Shown: one piece after another, positions 9,228 through 17,719 of the stretch
How the letters are laid out: each line of letters begins with the position of its first letter
How positions within the stretch are numbered: position 1 is the first letter of the stretch
NCBI GenBank assembly: GCA_030615855.1
Contig: JAUWYL010000006.1
Location: 1 to 54,532, forward strand
Length of the DNA: 54,532 nt
Reading direction: 5' to 3'
Source: a bacterium
Lineage (GTDB): Bacteria; UBP18; UBA7526
Position numbers and translations under genes: made by a program
The notes under the pieces: model-generated
Databases searched by the model: none
What the model saw: the letters and a program-made list of their open reading frames with translations, nothing else
Told to the model about the DNA's origin: nothing

Positions 9228-10848
9228 GAAAGAACTAAAGCAATTATACGAGGAATCCTTTGCCCGGGAATCTATTCGCCAGGATCAGATAGTGGAGGGC
9301 AGAGTCATTCAGATAATGGATGATGGAGTCTTAGTCGATATCGGGTATAAGGTGGAAGGGATCATCCCCAGAAGGGAATTTAAGGAACCGCCCAAGGTTG
9401 GCAAGAAGTTTTCGGTCTACGTTATGAGGAAAGAAGGAGAGGGAGGGCTTCTTCTCCTCTCTAAGAAGAGAGCAGAAGAGACCATTATCTGGGAGACTTT
9501 AAGTCAGTCTTTCGAGAAAAAGAAGAGACTGGAAGGAGTAGTGAGGTGCAGGATTAAGGGAGGACTCATGGTCGATGTTGGCTGGGAGGGCTTCCTTCCT
9601 GGTTCCCACCTGGATCTCTTTCCCAGGTATAATCTGGAAGAGTTTATTGGAAAGAAGATTAAGGTAAGGATTATTAAACTGGATAGGAAGAGAAAGAACT
9701 TGGTTCTCTCGCGTAGGGTGATCTTAGAAGAAGAGAAAGCGAAAGCAAAGGAGAGGATTTTTTCCCAGATCCAGGTAGGGGATATTTTGAAGGGAAGGAT
9801 AAAGAGCCTGACCAGCTTCGGAGCCTTCATTGATCTGGGAGGATTCGATGGCCTCATTCATATCAAAGACCTCTCCTATGCCCACCTGAGACATCCTTCA
9901 GAGCTCCTCTCCATCGGGGAAGAGGTGGAGGCCTTAGTCCTCTCTCTGGACAAAGAGAGAGATAAGATCTCTTTAGGGTTGAAGCAACTCAAGCCAGACC
10001 CCTGGGAAGAGGCAGAGAAAAAATATCCTCCGGGCTCTATAGTAGAGGGGAAGGTCACCACCTTAACAGACTATGGGGCCTTCGTAGAATTGGAAGAAGG
10101 CCTGGAGGGGCTTTTGCATGTTTCGCGTCTTTCATCCTCTAACTATTTGGAACATCCTTCCCAAGCCTTAAAGGTGGGAGAAAAGGTTGGGGTAAAGATC
10201 TTGAACGTCGATTCTCAAAACCAGCGGATGACCCTGGACCGCAAGAGCCTCTTATGGGAAGAGATGAAGAAGAAGTATCCCATAGGTTCCAGGGTAAAGG
10301 GGAGAATAACCGGAATTACCAGATTCGGAGCCTTCTTGAAATTGGAGGAAGGCCTGGAAGGCCTCATCCATATCTCTGATCTATCCTGGGAGGGAAGAAT
10401 CCCCCATCCTTCAAGAATAGTAAAGGAGGGAGAGGAACATGAAGTTGTAGTATTGGATGTCAACCCCGAGGAAGAGAAGATTTCACTCGGCTTGAAGCAG
10501 CTTACTCCGGACCCCTATGAGAAATTCAAAGAGGGGATGCACTTCAAGGTCAAGGTGATAAATATTGTCCCCTTCGGAGTCTTCGTGGAACTGGAGGAGG
10601 GAGTGGAAGGATTGATCCACATTTCCCAATTAGCAAAGAGGAGGGTGGAATCTTGTGAGGATGTCATCTCCCTGGGAGAAGAAGTGATGGCCAAAATAAT
10701 AAAGGTAGACAGAAAAAAGAGGAAGATCGCCCTGAGCATCAAGGAATATCTCCTAGATAAAGAGGCAAAAGAGATGAGAGAATATATGGGAAGCGAGAAG
10801 GAAGCAAAGACCAGTTTAAGAGATTTAATGAAGAAAGAAAGGAGGTAG
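9217..10848 (+). CDS. rpsA: Ribosomal protein S1-like protein with six S1 domains
   Basis: The 543-aa protein contains six consecutive OB-fold S1 repeats, beginning near residues 25, 100, 190, 275, 360 and 445. The last four share the strong RNA-binding pattern (TSFGAFIDLGGFDGLIHI, TDYGAFVELEEGLEGLLHV, TRFGAFLKLEEGLEGLIHI, VPFGVFVELEEGVEGLIHI). Six domains match the E. coli S1 layout, so it probably recruits mRNA to the 30S subunit. I prefer the ATG at 9217, near the ispH stop, over a longer frame from 9190. The position after ispH is typical. Confidence 0.93.
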   Translation: MATKKELKQLYEESFARESIRQDQIVEGRVIQIMDDGVLVDIGYKVEGIIPRREFKEPPKVGKKFSVYVMRKEGEGGLLLLSKKRAEETIIWETLSQSFEKKKRLEGVVRCRIKGGLMVDVGWEGFLPGSHLDLFPRYNLEEFIGKKIKVRIIKLDRKRKNLVLSRRVILEEEKAKAKERIFSQIQVGDILKGRIKSLTSFGAFIDLGGFDGLIHIKDLSYAHLRHPSELLSIGEEVEALVLSLDKERDKISLGLKQLKPDPWEEAEKKYPPGSIVEGKVTTLTDYGAFVELEEGLEGLLHVSRLSSSNYLEHPSQALKVGEKVGVKILNVDSQNQRMTLDRKSLLWEEMKKKYPIGSRVKGRITGITRFGAFLKLEEGLEGLIHISDLSWEGRIPHPSRIVKEGEEHEVVVLDVNPEEEKISLGLKQLTPDPYEKFKEGMHFKVKVINIVPFGVFVELEEGVEGLIHISQLAKRRVESCEDVISLGEEVMAKIIKVDRKKRKIALSIKEYLLDKEAKEMREYMGSEKEAKTSLRDLMKKERR

Positions 10849-10851
10849 AAA

Positions 10852-11493
10852 ATGCTTAGAAAAAGAAGGGAGGAGGAGGTCGTATCCTTGATGGACCAGC
10901 ATCTGGAGAAGGTGGGGGAGTGTCTGGAGAGTATGGAAAAGACTATTGAAGATTATCTGGGAGGGAATATCGATTCAGCCAAGGCAAATGCTTTAAAGAC
11001 CCATAACTTAGAGGGGGCGGCAGACGGCCTAAGGCGCAGGATAATAGCGGAATTCTATAAGGGCGCTTTCCTTCCCGCCCTGCGAGAAGGCCTGATTGAC
11101 CTGACCTTAGCCGTAGATGAAATCGCCGATCGGGCAGAATCGACTTGTGACTTTATTATGCTTACCCGACCAGAGATTCCAGAGGAGTTTAAAGAGGATT
11201 TTAGAAAGATTACTTTTGATTCCATGGCCGCCTTTCCCCCTTTGAGGGAGGGGAAGATGAATCTCTTCAAAGACTTTTCCCTTTCCCGAGAGAAGACCAT
11301 CGAGGTTCACGGGCTAGAAGGTAAGGTAGATGCTGAGGAATGGAAGATGAATCGCCGCGTATTCACCTCTGAGCTACTCCTATCTCAGAAAATGCTCTTG
11401 AGGGAAGTCATCTGGCACATAGCAAGCATCTCTGATGTGATAGAGGATGCTGCCGATGTCTTAGAGGTTCTAATCATCAAGAAACAGGTTTAA
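10852..11493 (+). CDS. DUF47/PhoU-like phosphate transport regulator
   Basis: This all-helical 213-aa protein belongs to the DUF47 (PhoU-related, TIGR00153) family. It starts with KRREEEVVSLMDQHLEKVGECLESM and carries the E-D-A/R patches typical of metal-binding PhoU-like helices (LTLAVDEIADRAESTCDF near 85; SDVIEDAADVLEVLI near the C terminus). Members are encoded beside PiT permeases, as here, and are thought to control them. An AAGGAGG precedes the ATG, four bases after the S1 stop, so it is in the same transcription unit. Confidence 0.88.
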   Translation: MLRKRREEEVVSLMDQHLEKVGECLESMEKTIEDYLGGNIDSAKANALKTHNLEGAADGLRRRIIAEFYKGAFLPALREGLIDLTLAVDEIADRAESTCDFIMLTRPEIPEEFKEDFRKITFDSMAAFPPLREGKMNLFKDFSLSREKTIEVHGLEGKVDAEEWKMNRRVFTSELLLSQKMLLREVIWHIASISDVIEDAADVLEVLIIKKQV

Positions 11494-11519
11494 AAATTTA
11501 GAAAAAAGGGACGGAACAA

Positions 11520-12476
11520 ATGTTTAAATTTCTTATTCCTCTTCCCGGCCTCTATATGGGCTGGGGCTTGGGCTCCAACGATGCTGCCAATGTCTTCGGC
11601 CCTCAGGTCAATTCCGAGATTATAAAATATCGCAGGGCAGTTATTCTAACTGCGATCTTCGTTATTATTGGTGCTCTCTTGGAGGGAAGGAAATGTTTTG
11701 AAACTGTAGGAGGAATTACTAACTTAGTCGTCTGGACCGCAGTAGTCTCTGCTCTGGCTGCGGCACTGACCGTAAACCTGATGAGTTACCTCAAGATTCC
11801 TGTTTCCACCTCACAAGCAATTGTCGGAGCCATTATCGGGGTAGGCTTGCTAAGACATACCAGGATAGAATATACCCTGTTAAGAAAGGTCTTCCTCTGC
11901 TGGATATTAACCCCTCTGGGAGCGGTAGTCATCGCTTATCTTCTCTATAAATTCTTAGCCTTCGCCTGGCAAAGGAGGGTTAAGAACTTAATAGTCTTCA
12001 ATAGAATAGTGGGAATCTCCTCCATTATCATCGGTTGCTATGCTGCCTATACTTTGGGAGCGAATAATGTTGCCAATACCACCGGAATCTTTGTAGGGGT
12101 AGTGCCCGGCTTCTCTCCTCTTATGGCTACTCTTTTAGGAGGAGGAAGCATCGCCCTGGGTGCTCTAACCTACTCCCGAAATGTAATGTATACTGTAGGG
12201 AAGAAGATAACCCCTCTGGATCCTTTCTCGGCTCTGATAGTGGTCTTAGCCCAGGCCGTTACCCTCCATATATATGCCCAGCTTCATGTTCCCGTTTCCA
12301 GTTCTCAGGCAGTGGTAGGTGCCGTAGTAGGCGTAGGATTGGTAAAGGGGATGAGGATGGTCAATAAAAAAACACTGGGCAATATCTTTACTGGCTGGAT
12401 TTTTACTCTTATCGGGTCCGGGGCAGTAGCCTATTCTTTGGGGTGGATAGTAAGACTCTTCATAATTCATGGTTAG
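11520..12476 (+). CDS. pit: PiT-family inorganic phosphate permease
   Basis: This 318-aa membrane protein of about ten helices has two inverted halves, each with the PiT signature: GLGSNDAANVFGPQV near residue 17 and TLGANNVANTTGIFVG near 178. The later parts of both halves carry VSTSQAIVGAIIGVGL and VSSSQAVVGAVVGVGL. It should import phosphate (or a metal-phosphate complex) with H+ or Na+. It lacks the long central loop of E. coli PitA and is therefore shorter. It pairs with the DUF47 gene upstream. Its last codons lie in the repeat at 12462-12500. Confidence 0.92.
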   Translation: MFKFLIPLPGLYMGWGLGSNDAANVFGPQVNSEIIKYRRAVILTAIFVIIGALLEGRKCFETVGGITNLVVWTAVVSALAAALTVNLMSYLKIPVSTSQAIVGAIIGVGLLRHTRIEYTLLRKVFLCWILTPLGAVVIAYLLYKFLAFAWQRRVKNLIVFNRIVGISSIIIGCYAAYTLGANNVANTTGIFVGVVPGFSPLMATLLGGGSIALGALTYSRNVMYTVGKKITPLDPFSALIVVLAQAVTLHIYAQLHVPVSSSQAVVGAVVGVGLVKGMRMVNKKTLGNIFTGWIFTLIGSGAVAYSLGWIVRLFIIHG

Positions 12477-12500
12477 ACGAGGTAAGCGGAGCGCGTCGTC
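12462..12500 (-). repeat. Short palindromic element, left inverted copy
   Basis: This stretch reads ATAATTCATGGTTAGACGAG on the plus strand, and on to 12500. It matches the reverse complement of 13007-13044 at most positions; the visible differences are five transitions and one short indel. It spans the stop codon of pit. Together with the right copies it brackets the NTPase gene. Confidence 0.75.
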
Positions 12501-12512
12501 CTAAAATAGAAG

Positions 12513-13046
12513 ATGAAGAATATTTTACTGACCGGTAGACCAGGGATAGGAAAGACATCCATCATTAAAGAGGTAATTGATATTTTAAAGATAAACGCTG
12601 GAGGATTTTATACCAGAGAGATCAGAGAGGAAGGAATAAGAAAAGGATTTGAAATCATTACCTTAAATGGGAAGAGAGGAATTTTGGCTCATGTAGATTG
12701 CAGAAGTCCTTACCGCGTGAGCAAATATGGAGTGAATATAAAAGACCTGGAAGAGGTTGCTGCCCCTGCTATAGAAGAGGCATTAAGAAATAAAGAATGT
12801 ATCATTATTGATGAGATAGGAAGGATGGAGCTCCATTCCCCGAAGTTCTGCTCCTTAGTAAAGAAGGCCTTGGATAGTGAAAAGAGAGTCCTGGGAACCA
12901 TACAGGCCAGGCATAACGAATTCTTGGACTCCATAAGAGAAAGAGAAGATACCAAGATAATGGAAGTAACTTTTGAAAACAGAAAAAAAATTATAAAAGA
13001 AATTGGCGATGCGCTAAAGCTTGCCTCGTCTAATCATAGATTATGA
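12513..13046 (+). CDS. THEP1-like nucleoside-triphosphatase
   Basis: The 177-aa protein belongs to the NTPase_1/THEP1 family of P-loop nucleoside triphosphatases known from Aquifex, Thermotoga and archaea. It has the Walker A GRPGIGKTSIIKEV near residue 8, GGFYTREIREEGIRKGFEII near 30 and the Walker B-like CIIIDEIGRMELHSPKF near 95. Family members hydrolyse NTPs in vitro; the cellular role is unclear. It is bracketed by inverted copies of one repeat, and its last 12 residues (DALKLASSNHRL) and stop codon are encoded by that repeat, so the native C terminus may have been replaced. Confidence 0.85.
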   Translation: MKNILLTGRPGIGKTSIIKEVIDILKINAGGFYTREIREEGIRKGFEIITLNGKRGILAHVDCRSPYRVSKYGVNIKDLEEVAAPAIEEALRNKECIIIDEIGRMELHSPKFCSLVKKALDSEKRVLGTIQARHNEFLDSIREREDTKIMEVTFENRKKIIKEIGDALKLASSNHRL

Positions 13047-13084
13047 CGATGCGCTAAAGCTTGCCTCGTCTAATCATAGATTAT
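13007..13084 (+). repeat. Tandem duplicate of short palindromic element
   Basis: The 38-base unit starting CGATGCGCTAAAGCTTGCCT occurs at 13007-13044 and again, identical, at 13047-13084, with two bases between. The unit can fold imperfectly (GACGATGC against GCCTCGTC). The first copy is inside the NTPase frame; the second reaches the ndk ribosome-binding site. Confidence 0.9.
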
Positions 13085-13098
13085 AAGGAGATTTTAAG

Positions 13099-13566
13099 AT
13101 GGAGAGAACCTTAGTCCTGATTAAGCCGGATGGGGTACAGAGGAAGTTGGTGGGAGAGATCATTAAGAAATTTGAGAATAAGGGCTTGAAGATTATTGGA
13201 TTAAAAATGATTAACATCTCAAGACCTTTAACCAAAAAACTCTACCAGATGCATAGAGATAAAGCATTCTTCAGATATCTCATTAAATTCACTACTGCTG
13301 GGCCGAATGTTGCTTTGGTCTTAGAAGGTGGGGAGGCGGTAAGTATGGTACGCAAGATAATCGGAGAAACCACTCCTGAAGAGTCAAGACCAGGAAGTAT
13401 TCGAGGGGACTATGCTATTCATGAGAGGTTCAATCTGGTCCACAGTGCGGACTCTAAAGAGAATGCAGAGAGGGAAATCCGTTTACTTTTCAAACCACAA
13501 GAACTCTGTAAATACTCCCAGATTCTTCATCCCTGGCTCTATGGAGGGAAGGGGATAGACAGGTAA
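13099..13566 (+). CDS. ndk: Nucleoside diphosphate kinase
   Basis: Ndk transfers the gamma phosphate between nucleoside triphosphates and diphosphates. The protein starts with ERTLVLIKPDGVQRKLVGEI and holds the GSIRGDYA box near residue 93 and the catalytic histidine in NLVHSADS near 115. The core is of normal length, and about 15 extra residues (HPWLYGGKGIDR) extend the C terminus, as in some deep-branching bacteria and archaea. A TAAGGAG precedes the ATG, just after the duplicated repeat. Confidence 0.95.
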   Translation: MERTLVLIKPDGVQRKLVGEIIKKFENKGLKIIGLKMINISRPLTKKLYQMHRDKAFFRYLIKFTTAGPNVALVLEGGEAVSMVRKIIGETTPEESRPGSIRGDYAIHERFNLVHSADSKENAEREIRLLFKPQELCKYSQILHPWLYGGKGIDR

Positions 13567-13660
13567 ATGAAACGGAGAAACGGGGAATCGGAGATAGTGG
13601 GAAAGTGAGAAAGTGAGAAAGTCAATAGTCATTGTTCAATGCTCAATGTTCAATATAAAA
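13567..13660. repeat. Mixed degenerate tandem repeats
   Basis: The gap after ndk strings together several short tandem units: ACGGAGAAACGGGG, then GGGAAAGTGAGAAAGTGAG, then CAATGCTCAATGTTCAAT. The GAAAGTG(A/G) unit is the same one that encodes the end of ThiD2 near 24.55 kb. Confidence 0.65.
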
Positions 13661-13678
13661 TGAAAGTAGAGGGATAAG

Positions 13679-14269
13679 TTGGGATTGGAAGAGGATTTTA
13701 TAAAGATTGGGAGAGAGCTCTTTATTCGGGGGCTCATCGCCTCTCACAGTGGGAACCTGAGCGTGAAGAGGGGAGATGAAATCCTCATTACTCGCCGGGG
13801 CTCCATGCTGGGAAATTTAACAAAAGAGGATATCGTCTCTGTCCCGCTAATCGCTGATAAGGTAGAAGCGGCCTCGCGAGAATTAGTAGTCCATCGAGCA
13901 ATCTATCAGTCAACCTCCGCCTTAGCCTGCGTCCATGCCCATCCTCCCTATGCTATTGCTTTATCTCTCATAGAGAATGAGATCATCCCTATTGATGAAG
14001 AAGGCGCCTTTTATCTGCCCCGAGTTCCCATCTTAGCCATTGAGGATACTATCGGTTCAGAGGTTGTTGCTTCTCAATTAGCAAAGCTTTTCAATGGAAA
14101 TAAGATCGCCATGATCAAAGGTCATGGAAGCTTTGCTATTGGAGAGACCTTAGAAGAAGCCTACCTCAAGACTTCCTCCTTGGAACATTCCTCTCAGATA
14201 ATCCACTTGGTGAAGACCATGAGCCCTAACCTCTATCACCAAAGAATCCTCAGGATGAAAAATAAATAG
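13679..14269 (+). CDS. Class II aldolase/adducin family protein
   Basis: This 196-aa protein is a class II (zinc) aldolase related to L-fuculose-phosphate aldolase and ribulose-phosphate epimerases. It has SHSGNLSVKRGDEILITRRG near residue 25, the zinc ligands in CVHAHPPYAIAL (about H86 and H88), an acidic pair IDEEGAF near 104 and the third histidine in IKGHGSFAIGETLEEAY near 149. It could cleave or epimerise a sugar phosphate; the neighbours do not tell which. The start is a TTG after AGAGGGA; the ATG at 13660 stops after five codons. The stop abuts the antiporter start. Confidence 0.82.
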   Translation: MGLEEDFIKIGRELFIRGLIASHSGNLSVKRGDEILITRRGSMLGNLTKEDIVSVPLIADKVEAASRELVVHRAIYQSTSALACVHAHPPYAIALSLIENEIIPIDEEGAFYLPRVPILAIEDTIGSEVVASQLAKLFNGNKIAMIKGHGSFAIGETLEEAYLKTSSLEHSSQIIHLVKTMSPNLYHQRILRMKNK

Positions 14270-15244
14270 ATGATTCTGCTCTGGCTTAAGTTTATTATTA
14301 CTGCTTTAATTATTATCTTCTCTGGGATAAGGCTCTGTCATTATGGAGACCAAATTGCCCAGAAGACAGGTTTGACCAGGGCCTGGATCGGGATAATATT
14401 AATCGCTGCTATAACCTCCCTTCCTGAAGTGGTAACCAGTATGGGCGCCGCTTTAATGGTAAAAGCTCCGGACCTTGCCCTAGGAGATCTTCTGGGAAGC
14501 AATGCCTTTAACCTTATGGCTCTGGGGTTATTACTTGTCATCTATCGTCAGAGACGTCCCACATCCAAAATAGTTGGTGGGGCAATATGCAGCCTCTTTG
14601 GTATTATCTTGGTTGGCATAGTGGGAGGAGGCATTCTGTCTCATTCTCCCTTTTCTTTAGGATGGTTTGGCCTGGATAGTCTTTTAATCCTTATCATCTA
14701 TCTTCTGGGTATGGGGTTTGTTTATAGATATGAACATAAGAATGAAGGGTCAAGGGTCAAGGGTCAAGGGTTAAGAGAAAAACTACCAATTACCAAATTC
14801 GTAGTGGCTGCTCTATTCATTGTGGGGGCGGGCATCTGGCTGGCTAATCTGGGAGAGGAAATCGCTATAAAGACTCACTGGGGAAGGACATTTGTGGGCA
14901 GCCTCTTCTTGGCAGTAACCACTTCTCTTCCTGAAGTAGTAGTGGCGGGAACGGCTCTCAAGATAGGTGCTTTAGATATGGCCGTTGGGGCTCTACTGGG
15001 GAGCAACATGTTTAACTTAGCCATCATCCCCTTAACCGATATTTTCTACCGCCCCGGACCGATACTGGGGCAGGTATCCTCTACTAATCTTCTCACTGCT
15101 GGAATAGTAATTATCCTAACTATTATTACTCTGGGAGGTCTCCTCTATCGTTCGAAAAAGAGGGTTCCCCGCTTCAGCCCCGATAGTCTATTCATCATCA
15201 CTGTCTACCTGATCGGGATGTATTATCTATTCAAAATGAGATAG
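14270..15244 (+). CDS. CaCA-family sodium/calcium antiporter
   Basis: This is a 324-aa membrane protein with two homologous halves, each with an alpha repeat: SLPEVVTSMGAALMVKAPDL with LGDLLGSNAFNL near residues 46-85, and SLPEVVVAGTALKIGALDMA with GALLGSNMFNLA near 215-250. The layout matches YrbG/CaCA exchangers, which move Ca2+ out against Na+ or H+. The cytoplasmic loop between the halves (residues about 158-170, SRVKGQGLRE) is encoded by tandem AGGGTCA heptamers like those seen between genes. The ATG follows the aldolase stop directly. Confidence 0.88.
   Translation: MILLWLKFIITALIIIFSGIRLCHYGDQIAQKTGLTRAWIGIILIAAITSLPEVVTSMGAALMVKAPDLALGDLLGSNAFNLMALGLLLVIYRQRRPTSKIVGGAICSLFGIILVGIVGGGILSHSPFSLGWFGLDSLLILIIYLLGMGFVYRYEHKNEGSRVKGQGLREKLPITKFVVAALFIVGAGIWLANLGEEIAIKTHWGRTFVGSLFLAVTTSLPEVVVAGTALKIGALDMAVGALLGSNMFNLAIIPLTDIFYRPGPILGQVSSTNLLTAGIVIILTIITLGGLLYRSKKRVPRFSPDSLFIITVYLIGMYYLFKMR
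14743..14774 (+). repeat. In-frame heptamer repeat inside the antiporter gene
   Basis: About four tandem copies of AGGGTCA (the last as AGGGTTA) lie in the loop-coding part of the antiporter gene. Because the unit has seven bases, the protein does not look repetitive. It lies between the two membrane halves, where an insertion would be tolerated. Confidence 0.8.
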
Positions 15245-15253
15245 GAGGAAAAC

Positions 15254-16126
15254 ATGAAGAAAGGAAAGAAAAAAAGGAAGGTAGCGCTCATCGTGGGAAT
15301 AGTTGCGGGAGGAATTATTCTTCTCATTCTGCTTGTGGAGATAGTCGTCCTCTCAGTATTCCTGGCACGGAGGGCAGAGCTTGGGGTAGGGAATGTAGCC
15401 ATCATTGATATCAAAGGGCCCATCTATACTTCAAGAGAGATCATTGAAAAGATTCATAAATATAAAAAGAATCGCATGGTCAAGGCTTTAGTCATCAGGC
15501 TCGAGACCCCGGGCGGGGGAGTGGCTGCCTGCCAAGAGATCTACGAAGAGTTGAACAAGGTCAGGGAGAAGAAGAAAGTAGTAGTGGCCTCAATGGGTGG
15601 GGTAGCGGCCTCTGGGGGATACTATATCGCCTGTGCCGCAGATAAGATCATTGCCAATCCAGGAACAGTAACTGGTTCCATCGGAGTGGCCATGCACATC
15701 TCAAATCTGGAGGAACTATTTAAGAAAGTGGGACTAAAGTTTGAGGTGATAAAGAGCGGTGCCCATAAGGACATTGGCTCTCCCTCTCGAGCCATGACCC
15801 CAACAGAGAGGGCCCTCCTTCAAAGGGTAATAAACGATGTCTATAATCAGTTCATCGAGGTCATTGTAAAGGAGAGGAATTTGGATAAACGAAAGGTGCG
15901 CTCCTTAGCAGATGGGAGGATATTCACGGGAAAGCAAGCCAAGAAATTGGGCCTGGTAGATGAGTTGGGGAACCTGGATGATGCTATAAAGATAGCCGGA
16001 GAACTGGCGAAGATAAAGGGTGAACCGAAGGTCATCCGGGAGAAGGAGAGAAGGAAATTCACCATCTTCGATCTCATCCGCCCCCGAGATAGGGGCAATT
16101 TCTCTTTGGAATACATCTTTGAATAA
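15254..16126 (+). CDS. sppA: Signal peptide peptidase SppA, short form
   Basis: This S49-family serine peptidase cleaves residual signal peptides in the membrane. A basic N terminus is followed by a membrane anchor at residues about 9-32. The catalytic domain has VKALVIRLETPGGGVAACQE near 74, the nucleophile serine in GGVAASGGYYIACAAD near 119 and the general-base lysine in VIKSGAHKDIGSP near 167. At 290 aa it is the single-domain form. AGGAGG lies before the ATG, nine bases after the antiporter stop. Confidence 0.92.
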   Translation: MKKGKKKRKVALIVGIVAGGIILLILLVEIVVLSVFLARRAELGVGNVAIIDIKGPIYTSREIIEKIHKYKKNRMVKALVIRLETPGGGVAACQEIYEELNKVREKKKVVVASMGGVAASGGYYIACAADKIIANPGTVTGSIGVAMHISNLEELFKKVGLKFEVIKSGAHKDIGSPSRAMTPTERALLQRVINDVYNQFIEVIVKERNLDKRKVRSLADGRIFTGKQAKKLGLVDELGNLDDAIKIAGELAKIKGEPKVIREKERRKFTIFDLIRPRDRGNFSLEYIFE

Positions 16127-16178
16127 GAGTATAAAAGTATAAGAGTAAGAAAGTAGGAGAGTAAGAGAGTAGGAAAGA
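16127..16178. repeat. GAGTAAGAAAGTA tandem repeat
   Basis: This short gap holds tandem variants of the unit AGAGTAAGAAAGTAGG. It ends in the AGGAAAG that serves as the ribosome-binding site of the nucleotidyltransferase. Confidence 0.65.
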
Positions 16179-16180
16179 AG

Positions 16181-16888
16181 ATGAAAGCCTTTATACTGGC
16201 CGCGGGACTGGGAACCAGACTGCGGCCTTTAACATTTAAGAAACCGAAACCATTAATTGAAATCGATGGCCGACCGATCATAGACTATGTCTTAGAATGG
16301 TTGGCTAATCAAGGAATAGAAGAGGTCATTATCAATCTTCATTATATGCCGAATATGATTAAGAGATATCTTAGTAGGAGAGGGGAGTCTGGTCTAAAGA
16401 TTACCTACTCCTATGAGAAGAATATTCTGGGCACCGCTGGGGCCTTAAAGAAGAAAGAGAAAGAATTAAAGGAAACCTTCTTAGTTGCTTGTTGTGATTC
16501 CTTAACCAATATAGATATTAAAAAAGCCCTTGCTTTCCATAAAAATAAGAAGGCCCTGGCTACCATGATCTTAAAGAAGATCAAAAGTCCCCAAAGATAT
16601 GGGGTCATTGGGTTAGATGACCAGGGAAGGGTCTGCCAATTTTTAAACAAATATAAAAGCGAAGAACCAGCGACTAAAGCGGCCCATACTGGGATCGTTA
16701 TTTTAAAGCCGGAGGTCTTGAAGTATATCCCGTCTAATAAATTCTACGGTCTGGAAAGGGTATACCTCCAGATGCTTGAGAAGGGAGATCCCCTCTTCGG
16801 ATACCTGGCAGGGGAGTTCTGGCAGGAGGTGGGAAGCCTGAAAAGCCTCGAAGAAGCCTCAAAAATCGCCTCCAAGGGCCTTTTTTAG
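16181..16888 (+). CDS. Sugar-1-phosphate nucleotidyltransferase
   Basis: The 235-aa protein has the nucleotidyltransferase fold of the GalU/RfbA/MurU group. It starts with the pyrophosphorylase signature ILAAGLGTRLRPLT, followed by KPKPLIEIDGRPIIDYVLEW, then LGTAGALK near residue 84 and VACCDSLTN near 103, where most members have a GD pair. It has no C-terminal left-handed helix, which points to a MurU-like or mannose-1-phosphate guanylyltransferase-like enzyme. It would supply a nucleotide sugar for envelope glycans; the sugar cannot be told from sequence. A strong terminator follows. Confidence 0.82.
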   Translation: MKAFILAAGLGTRLRPLTFKKPKPLIEIDGRPIIDYVLEWLANQGIEEVIINLHYMPNMIKRYLSRRGESGLKITYSYEKNILGTAGALKKKEKELKETFLVACCDSLTNIDIKKALAFHKNKKALATMILKKIKSPQRYGVIGLDDQGRVCQFLNKYKSEEPATKAAHTGIVILKPEVLKYIPSNKFYGLERVYLQMLEKGDPLFGYLAGEFWQEVGSLKSLEEASKIASKGLF

Positions 16889-16958
16889 GAGTAGTAATGG
16901 TTTGATATGGGCTAAATGGCTGTTTTAGCCTAGTTAATCACTAAATAAGCATTTTAAG

Positions 16959-16998
16959 ATGCCGAATATCTATATGAAAGGATAGGTCGGCATTTTTT
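16959..16998 (+). terminator. Rho-independent terminator after the nucleotidyltransferase
   Basis: The stem ATGCCGA (16959-16965) pairs with TCGGCAT (16987-16993), with a partly paired loop between, and is followed by TTTTTT. It ends the long plus-strand run of genes. Confidence 0.8.
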
Positions 16999-17660
16999 AT
17001 TGCCCTCAAAAATGATTTAAATAGCCCAATCGCTACCTTCTCTACGATATTTTGCTGTAAAAATGGGTATTACAACCGGGAAATGATAAAATTCTAAAAT
17101 GCGGAGAGATCAAGTAGTTATGTTATTTAACTTGAGAAATTACTTTAAGGAAAATGGCCTCAGAGAAAGGAAATCATAAACCCTTGTATTATGCTTATTT
17201 CTGCTCATTTTATGCTTATGGAGATACTATGAAGTTGACATAAGATATGTTATCGGACCTTAGATATTTCAGCCAAAATAGCCCCTTTTCGAGAATAATC
17301 CCCTATCGGTACTAAAGATCTTAAGGAATAAGAACCCGCTAACCCCTCACAATGATTGGGCTTAGTAGAAATGTAATCATTTATCTCGCACTCATAACTC
17401 ATAACCCGTCATTCGTAACCCACATCAAAGACTCCCCTATCAAAATCCAATTTTCTCTTACCGCCCCTGCTCGTTATCAAATACCCCTAAATGGGGGCCT
17501 AACTAAGGCATTAATGTCGTCGTAGAACGCACGAGAATCGCCTGTAAGAGCTTTTTCCCGATATGCCTATGGTTTGGTATAGCCAAATTTGGGGATTCTG
17601 GGCTTTCATAGATTAAAATTAGTAAAAAGTGGGGTTCTGGGGCCTGGCAATCCCCTTCCA
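16999..17660. other. Long stretch without a recognisable gene
   Basis: I see no reading frame with coding character and no RNA gene in these roughly 660 bases. The right part contains loose repeats (CTCATAACTCATAACCCGTC near 17391; GGGGATTCTGGG and GGGGTTCTGGGG near 17590-17642). It may be the decayed remains of a mobile element or of the region belonging to the helix-turn-helix gene, but nothing identifies one. Confidence 0.5.
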
Positions 17661-17663
17661 AAC

Positions 17664-17692
17664 AAAAAAGCAGGGTCTAAAACTCCCCTGCT
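17664..17692 (-). terminator. Rho-independent terminator of the helix-turn-helix gene
   Basis: On the minus strand GCAGGGG is followed by a nine-base loop, CCCTGC and TTTTTT. It lies about 30 bases after the stop of the helix-turn-helix frame at 17720, as expected for its own terminator. Confidence 0.8.
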
Positions 17693-17719
17693 TATTTATA
17701 ATCTATAAAGGACTATTGA

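Noticed and set aside
12462-13084. Integron-like gene cassette with attC sites around the NTPase
   Set aside because: The flanking repeats lack the attC core-site layout, and no integrase is present; inverted palindromic elements explain it better.
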